From the NCBI GenBank assembly GCA_029783825.1, contig JAREIK010002034.1:975788-1039787 (forward strand): DNA of 64,000 nucleotides. The letters are read 5' to 3'. Each line of letters starts with the position of its first letter. The first letter of the stretch is position 1. The position numbers and the translations under genes were made by a program. The notes below the pieces were generated by a model that saw only the letters and a list, made by a program, of their open reading frames with translations, was not told the origin of the DNA and did not search any database. This DNA comes from Sapria himalayana. Taxonomy: Eukaryota; Streptophyta; Magnoliopsida; Malpighiales; Rafflesiaceae. Of the stretch, positions 58,506-64,000 are shown piece after piece.

Positions 58506-59345
58506 ATGTCAGAAGTAGCAAAGACTACTACAGCACAATTAGAGGAGATTGTTCAATCTCAACAACCTGCAAAATATTCAAGCTGCATATAGACTAGATG
58601 AAAAAAATTACCTTAAATCATCTCAACTTGTTCGCACTATGCTGAAAGGGAAAGGAAAGATCAGTGATCTTATGGACACAAGGCAGAAACCAGGCGATCC
58701 CTATTTTGAAACATAAGATGAAAAAGATTCTATGGTTATGCCATGGCTGTGGAATTCTATCTCTCCTGAGATTAGCGATACATGTATGTTCTTGGCTATG
58801 GCTAAAGATATTTGAGATGCAATCCAACTAACATATTTAAAAACTAGAGATACTGCTCAAGTATATGAGATCAAAGTGAAGACGATTGCTGCAAAACAAT
58901 GTAGTAAAATAATTACTGAATATGTCAATCAATTGAAAGCTTTGTGACAAGAACTTGATTATTATAGGGTGATAAAAACCAATTGTCCTGAAGATGTCAT
59001 TGTTCTAAAGAATTTTATTGAGCAAAATAGAGTTTATGATTTTCTTGTTGGGCTTAACCCAGAATTCGATCAAGTACAAATCCAAATTCTTGGCAAGCAA
59101 GAGGTTTCATGCTTTAATGAGGTGGTGACATTGATTCGAGGCGAGGAAACCCGAAGGAGTGTTATGCTTGAACCACAAACCTTGGATGGATCAACCCTAA
59201 TAACAAAAACAAAATATCCTGAGAAAGGAAAAAATAATCTGCCTAGACACTTAGGTAGAGACAATCAGTGAAAGGAAAAGAAGGACAAAAAACTGGTGCA
59301 CCTATTACAAGAAACCAAGGCATACAAAGAGAAGTGTTGGAAGCT
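58506..59345 (+). pseudogene. copia gag
   Basis: The start ATG at 58506 follows the primer site by 120 bases and reads MSEVAKTTTAQLEEIVQSQQ. After a frame shift, YRLDEKNYLKSSQLVRTMLK and GKGKISDLMDT give the N-terminal gag pattern. Later come FLAMAKDI, DAIQLTYL, and the open piece 58969-59268 (100 codons) with NRVYDFLVGLNPEFDQVQIQ, typical of the gag central region. Near 59295-59345 CTYYKKPRHTK and KCWKLNGKP form a CCHC zinc knuckle whose second Cys is Tyr. About five stops or shifts. Confidence 0.85.
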
Positions 59346-59559
59346 GAATGGTAAGCCACCAAGTCGTGAATGAGAAAACCATGGAGGGCAGCAAAGGCCT
59401 CAAGCACACATGGCAGAGCAACCCAAAATTGAGAAAAATTCAGCAATAGGTGGATTCAATAATGAAGAAATAGAGAAGCCAAAAGGCTTGTTGGGATCCC
59501 TTGACAATCCTACTAAAGCTTGCTCTTTGGCACCTTCAAGTACATCTTCATTCTATTTT

Positions 59560-59928
59560 TGCATAAATACTTAAAATAAGATTTATGATGATTCTTGGGT
59601 AATAGATTCTGGTGTCACAGACCATATGACATCCAAATATCAACTTTTCCATACATATACTACCAGCCCAAGTAACAAGAAAATTATTGTGGCCAATGAC
59701 TTTTTAGCCACTGTTGCAGGTTTCAGAGACATCTACATCACACCTACCCTTGGCCTTAAATATGTCCTCCATGTACCAAAATTGTCAACCAGCCTTGTTT
59801 CCATTCAAAAGCTTACTCATGATCTTAAATGTTATGTTATTTTTTTTCCTTCTTATTGTGCTTTTCCAGAACAGGGCTCAGGGAGGAAGAATAGACTTGC
59901 TAAGGAAAGGAATGGTCTTTACCAAGGA
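59560..59928 (+). pseudogene. copia protease and start of pre-integrase
   Basis: About 59587-59632 reads DDSWVIDSGVTDHMTS, the copia aspartic protease with D-S-G intact. The open frame continues through IIVANDFLATVAGFRDIYIT, LKYVLHVPKLSTSLVSIQKL and stops being retroelement at LAKERNGLYQ, where a hAT derivative is inserted at 59929. A 199-codon open frame (59626-60222) runs on into the insertion and is therefore a chimaera, not a gene. Confidence 0.85.
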
Positions 59929-60574
59929 AGCACGGATACAGCTCCCTATAGCCGTATCCATGTATCGGACACGTTGACACGTGGACACGGTACGGACACA
60001 GCACGGATACGTGTCCAATACGCCACATGGCATATCATTGACCGATCCGTGTCCAATACATCACGTATCGTATCAGATGGATGCGTTGGATGCCATATCC
60101 ATGCTGACAATGCCGAGTGGCCGACGTCCGACAATGTCGAGCGGCTGATGTCGCCCACGACGCCGAATGGCCGATTCTATGGGGCGGCGGTAGTGGACGC
60201 GATTATGTGGGGTGCGATTCTGTAGGCTGGAGGGGCACGATTTTGTAGGTTGGAGGGTGCGATTCTGTAGGCTAAGGGGGGTGCGATTTTGATAAAATAA
60301 AATATTTTTATTTTATAAAATATAAAATATATTTTTTTATAATATAAGACAATTATAAATATTATCTTATAAAATAAAATAAAATAAAATATTTTTATTT
60401 TATTTTATTTTATAAAATACCTAATATTTATAAAGAAAATAATTTTTATTTTTATTTTTATTTTTATTTTTTTATCATGTCATATCCTAGCCGTATCTAT
60501 CCTAGTTTTTTAAAATTTACCGTCCTTGTATCCTACCGTGTTGTATTTCTGTGTCTGTATCAGTGTCCGTGCTT
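59929..60574. mobile_element. deletion derivative of the BED/DUF659 hAT, 646 bp
   Basis: Ends AGCACGGATAC (left) and GTCCGTGCTT (right) are inverted. The left part (TGTCCAATACGCCACATGGC) matches the 5' terminal region of the 32601-36041 element (minus strand TGTCCGATACGCCACGTGGC). The right part (TATCCTACCGTG, TGTATCAGTGTCCGTG) matches its other end. No transposase remains. Flanks CCAAGGA and CTTAGGA agree at 5 of 7, so the target duplication is weak. It interrupts the copia pre-integrase domain. Confidence 0.8.
60207..60295. repeat. minisatellite GTGCGATTCTGTAGGCTGGAG type
   Basis: Three to four units of 23-26 bases, each with GCGATT(C/T)TGTAGG(C/T)T and a following G-run, inside the hAT derivative. 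The G-run corresponds to the C-run and CCCCCCTACAGATTATAG in the larger element (35590-35650). Confidence 0.8.
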
Positions 60575-60582
60575 CTTAGGAA

Positions 60583-61139
60583 GTCACTATAACTTGGAAT
60601 CTTTTTTAACAATCATTAATATTTACAGTTACCAGGGTATTCAGATTCAAGTTTTGAACATCAACTTACATTGCAAAAAGATCAATTATGATCTTTTGTA
60701 CTTTTCTTAGAATAATTTTATCTTTTAGAAAAGTAATAGAAAAAATTATAACAAGATATAATATAGAGGCATGGTTCAAATAGATGGCAATAATTACTTA
60801 TGAGATAATTTAAATCTAACATCTGCACAATAAAATCAAGTATCTACTTTTTTTTCTTATTACTCTTTATTATGATAATCATGTAATGAGATGGATAACC
60901 TCCAATCTAATATTTCATAAGTAGATGAGATACATAAAATTTAGAATATTTATTCATCGATAAGAAGAACCAAGATGTGACAATTATTACCGCTTATATC
61001 CATATAATAGATCATTTAACAGACATCGTCACAAAAATTTTAAAAAAATCTCAGCTTATATTTTTTTTCTTTAAATTTGATATTCTAGATCTTAATGCAC
61101 CAACTTAAAAAGAATATTACAAATTTAAATTTCCAATTT
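60583..61139. other. unassigned AT-rich stretch
   Basis: Expected copia integrase sequence does not resume readably after the hAT derivative. No other signal. Confidence 0.35.
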
Positions 61140-61650
61140 ATTTTTTAGTTTATTTTTTGCTTAATTTTATTATTGATAGAAACACTCGACATGTAAGATA
61201 CCTCAATCTATTGGCTCATTATATAAAGGCACTGCTTGTATATTATTTTTCATTGAATTTCATTAGAATTTTTGGTGATTTAATAGTTTGCATTATTACA
61301 TAATTATTGCAGTCATATGGATCAGTCATATGGATCAGTCATTTTTCTATTGGAACCATATTGTTGCTCCATATAGTGTCTTAGGTACTTGGAAAAATCA
61401 TACATCAATTAGCTATGTAAATTATTTTATCAACTCATAGAATCATGGTGATGTCATTAGATAAGAACCTCTATTGGATTATTGATCATTTGACACCAAC
61501 TCAATTTTATGATTCATTTCAGTTTTTGATGATAACTTCTTGGATACTTCACATGACATGTCAACTCTAAATGACTCCAAGAGTTTTTAAATTTTTTGTG
61601 GAATCTCATCTACAAGTCTCCCAATCACATGACCTTTTAAATAGGCCAAT
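61140..61650 (-). pseudogene. Ty3/gypsy remnant, protease-RT boundary
   Basis: The minus strand about 61620-61450 reads GHVIGRLVDEIPQKI, LLESFRVDMSCEVSKKLSS, TEMNHKIELV, SNRGSYLMTSP, matching the gypsy stretch LLxEFxDVFPEELPxxLPPxRxIQHxIDLVPG...PYRMSP. The continuing 61300-61140 resembles 50810-50650 next to the other gypsy RT (shared TTTTTTGCTTA...TTTTATTATTGATAG). A 15-base phrase CAGTCATATGGATCA is repeated in tandem at 61310-61340. No LTRs seen. Confidence 0.7.
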
Positions 61651-63508
61651 AAGGTATTTTGTTTTGCCTTACATCTTTAGATAGGTGAATTGTCGATAGT
61701 GTGTTTATGAGTTTTCTCATTTCTTAAATTATTAGGACAATACATTGATATTGAGAATTGATAATACATAGACAATTGACAAATAGTTATATGAGTGCAT
61801 TGACACAAACGAGAAAATCTAAGTGACTCATACAATCATAACAATCAAGAGAAGTTATTTCAATAATTTCAATTCTCTTCCATATTTGATTTGCATATCA
61901 GTCGCATGTTTATCCAATAATTGATATTTCTCTAGAGCTAACATTTTTTATCCGTTCATCCTTTTCGGTTATAATCAAGCCTATTTTCTTTATAGTATCT
62001 TCAAAGATGAAAATATTTGATATCTCAATATCAATTATAATAACATATGTAAGCACTAACCATACTTGTATATCAAACTTTTTAATATTGATGAAATTCA
62101 ACACAATCAAACTAATTTAGTAGTTTCAATCTTTGTATCAAGTTGTCAACTATCTCCAAGACAACTACAAGGCACTTAACACAAATAATCATGCATTTAG
62201 TATAATCCATTACAAAAAATATGTTATGTTAATGACTCACTTTTATTTTTTTATCTCATATAAATCTTCCTTTGTATAAAAAAATCTACTAACACTCATA
62301 AATTGTCTCATTTTCTTTTATCTTTGTTTTTATAAAAGTTTATATCTTTCTTGCTTCTTAAATTCAACTAAGGATTCTGCTACCAACATGATATGAGTTA
62401 TATCTTGAACATTTTTTCTGTGGTTCGAGTCTTGCCCAAGATTAAAGATCGTTCATAAAAGAGAAAAGTATATCCTTTACTCCTAATTAAAAAATCTAGG
62501 GCATGAGCTCTAAAAATTCCCACATATTCTCGTACTTTTCCACATTATGTGAGCTTTTATAACTTTACTCTTACTTCATTATCCTCATATTTTAGATAAA
62601 ATTAATAATAAAATTCCCTCTTAAATTTCTCTCAATTACTAGTGTGAATGACATGTGCCTCACATTATCACTTCGCTAACGCTACCAAAAGAGTAGTATA
62701 TCCATAAAATATATAGAGTAATATTAACCTTAATTGTATCTATAATGACGTTCATCACAAAAAAGTATAGTCTCAACCCTCATAAAAAGTTATTCTCCAA
62801 TCATGTGCTCATTCATAAATTCCTTTGACTTGAGAATATCTAACTAAAGTGCAAGATTGGCAACAAACAAATAATCTTTTATATTTATTATACAGGTTAA
62901 ATTTCTCTTCTCAATTCTTTCATTTCTTATTGAATAAATATCATAATAGATTCCAAGGCATCATTCTTTTGGGTAAGTATGTTCACCAAAACATTGAGGT
63001 CACCTTATATCTCACCCCTTGATATCAAAATTGGTATCTTCAAATTTATTTTGTATTTCTCTAATAGTCATGTCGACACTAGACAAATGGACTTCAATGA
63101 AGACATAATATCATTTAAACTAGTATTTGCTCATTTTTTCTTTGCATCAAAAATATCATGAACATGATTATTGATTTTTGAAATTCATATCATTACAATA
63201 ATATGTCTTTGATACTATTTATCATGGAACACAAACATCAACAGAGTTACATATAGCCTTTAGCAAGAAATTATACTCTCCACAAGCCTAAATTAACCTA
63301 GTCTTACCTCACACGAGAAAATACAAGCAAGCCAAGTAAGAAAGAGAACCATTATAGAGAGAAAATAACTTTATTAATGGTTCTAAAACTTTCAATAGAT
63401 ATAATTTGATGAAGACAAACTCTCCTTATATGGATAGAGAGACTATATATAAAAAAAAATTATTTCACAGATGATTGTAAAACCTACATTAAGGGTTAAT
63501 ATCTAAGA
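61651..63508. other. AT-rich stretch, possible gypsy upstream part
   Basis: Several short open frames (61910-62110 minus, 62979-63158 plus) match nothing. A B-box-like TGGTTCGAGTCTTGCCC at about 62421 may mark a SINE remnant, but no A box is clear. 63270-63500 resembles untranslated or LTR DNA without a partner. Confidence 0.35.
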
Positions 63509-64000
63509 AGCACGGACACGGACACGGACACGAACACGGACACGGACACGAACACGGACACGGACACGGACACGGACACGGACACAGACACAGACACGAG
63601 GATATGACACGGTAGGATACAGGGACACGACAAATTCTAAAAAAACTAGGATACGAATACGGCATGATAAAAAAAATAAAATTAAAAATAAAAATTATTT
63701 TTTTTATAAATATTAGGTATTTTATAAAATAAATTAAATTAAATTAAATTAAAATATTTTATTTTATAGAATAAATATATATTTTTTTTATTTTATAAAA
63801 ATAAAATATTGTATTTTATTTTATTTTATAAGATAATATTTATAATTATTTTATTTTATAAAATAATATTTTATAATTATTTTATATTATATAATAATAT
63901 TTTTTTTATTTTATAAAATAAAAACATTTTATTTTATTTTATGCCAACCGTGCATCCCCACAAATAGTGCCCGCCCCCTGCCTCCCCACATATCGTGCCC
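63509..64000. mobile_element. end of another DUF659-hAT derivative, cut by the window edge
   Basis: Starts AGCACGGACACGG like the reversed right end of the 59929-60574 copy. Then come CACGGTAGGATAC, AAACTAGGATACG and a long AT-rich A/T-run segment (ATAAATATTAGGTATTTTAT), mirrored at 60410-60440. Near 63945-64000 GC-rich DNA with CCCCACA and TCGTGCCC corresponds to the minisatellite zone. The orientation is opposite to the other derivative. The far end is outside the window. Confidence 0.75.
63511..63600. repeat. GGACAC hexamer expansion
   Basis: About 14-15 units of CGGACA with A/G variants (CGAACA, CAGACA). It lies in the terminal part of the hAT derivative, where the other family members carry only one to three such words. 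Confidence 0.95.

Noticed and set aside
59626..60225. 199-codon open frame as a gene
   Set aside because: It joins copia protease sequence to a hAT derivative at 59929; the second half is a translation of transposon terminal DNA.
62385..62550. tRNA gene suggested by TGGTTCGAGTCTTGCCC
   Set aside because: A B-box-like sequence is present, but no A box, acceptor stem or anticodon arm could be matched; at most a SINE remnant.
1..64000. CRISPR arrays, bacterial operons, rRNA genes, endogenous viral genomes
   Set aside because: No regularly spaced direct repeats of CRISPR size, no ribosome-binding-site-led gene clusters, no rRNA-like blocks and no virus-specific gene order were seen; all RT signals fit copia or gypsy retrotransposons.

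Overview
The window looks like nuclear intergenic DNA from a flowering plant. It is strongly AT-rich, and every coding signal I can identify belongs to a plant transposable-element family: Ty1/copia and Ty3/gypsy LTR retrotransposons, hAT DNA transposons and their short derivatives, and tRNA-derived SINEs. I recognise no host protein gene, tRNA, rRNA or CRISPR array. The sequence alone does not fix the species.

Layout. 600-3.35 kb: 3' half of a decayed + strand copia element with a SINE in its reverse transcriptase (RT). 3.48-13.44 kb: a + strand copia element that carries a 761-bp tandem duplication in its integrase and is split by a complete minus-strand copia element (7461-12023). 13.9-17.7 kb: a decayed hAT element holding a 711-bp hAT MITE with its target duplication. 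18.0-18.5 kb: a long foldback and a TACATT-type satellite. 20.8-25.2 kb: a complete but decayed minus-strand copia. 26.4-26.9 kb: a 478-bp hAT MITE. 28.6-31.3 kb: two minus-strand copia RT fragments around a SINE. 31.4-38.4 kb: a hAT element with a perfect 8-bp target duplication, itself split by a second hAT of a different (BED/DUF659) type that keeps a nearly readable multi-exon transposase. 40.8-43.9 kb: another hAT with target duplication. 44-52 kb: copia and gypsy RT scraps, SINEs and unassigned repeats. 52.3-58.0 kb: hAT remnants, one with a 495-bp internal duplication of which only one copy holds a MITE. 58.1-60.9 kb: 5' end of a copia element (LTR end, primer site, gag, protease) cut by a deletion derivative of the DUF659 hAT family. 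61.1-61.7 kb: gypsy remnant. 63.5-64 kb: the end of another DUF659-hAT derivative with a GGACAC hexamer expansion, running off the window.

The elements form a stratigraphy rather than a pathway: each nested insertion gives a relative age. Most coding regions carry many stops and shifts. The best-preserved candidates are the DUF659 hAT at 32601-36041 and the inner copia at 7461-12023. All domain calls come from reading translations by eye; no database search was run.
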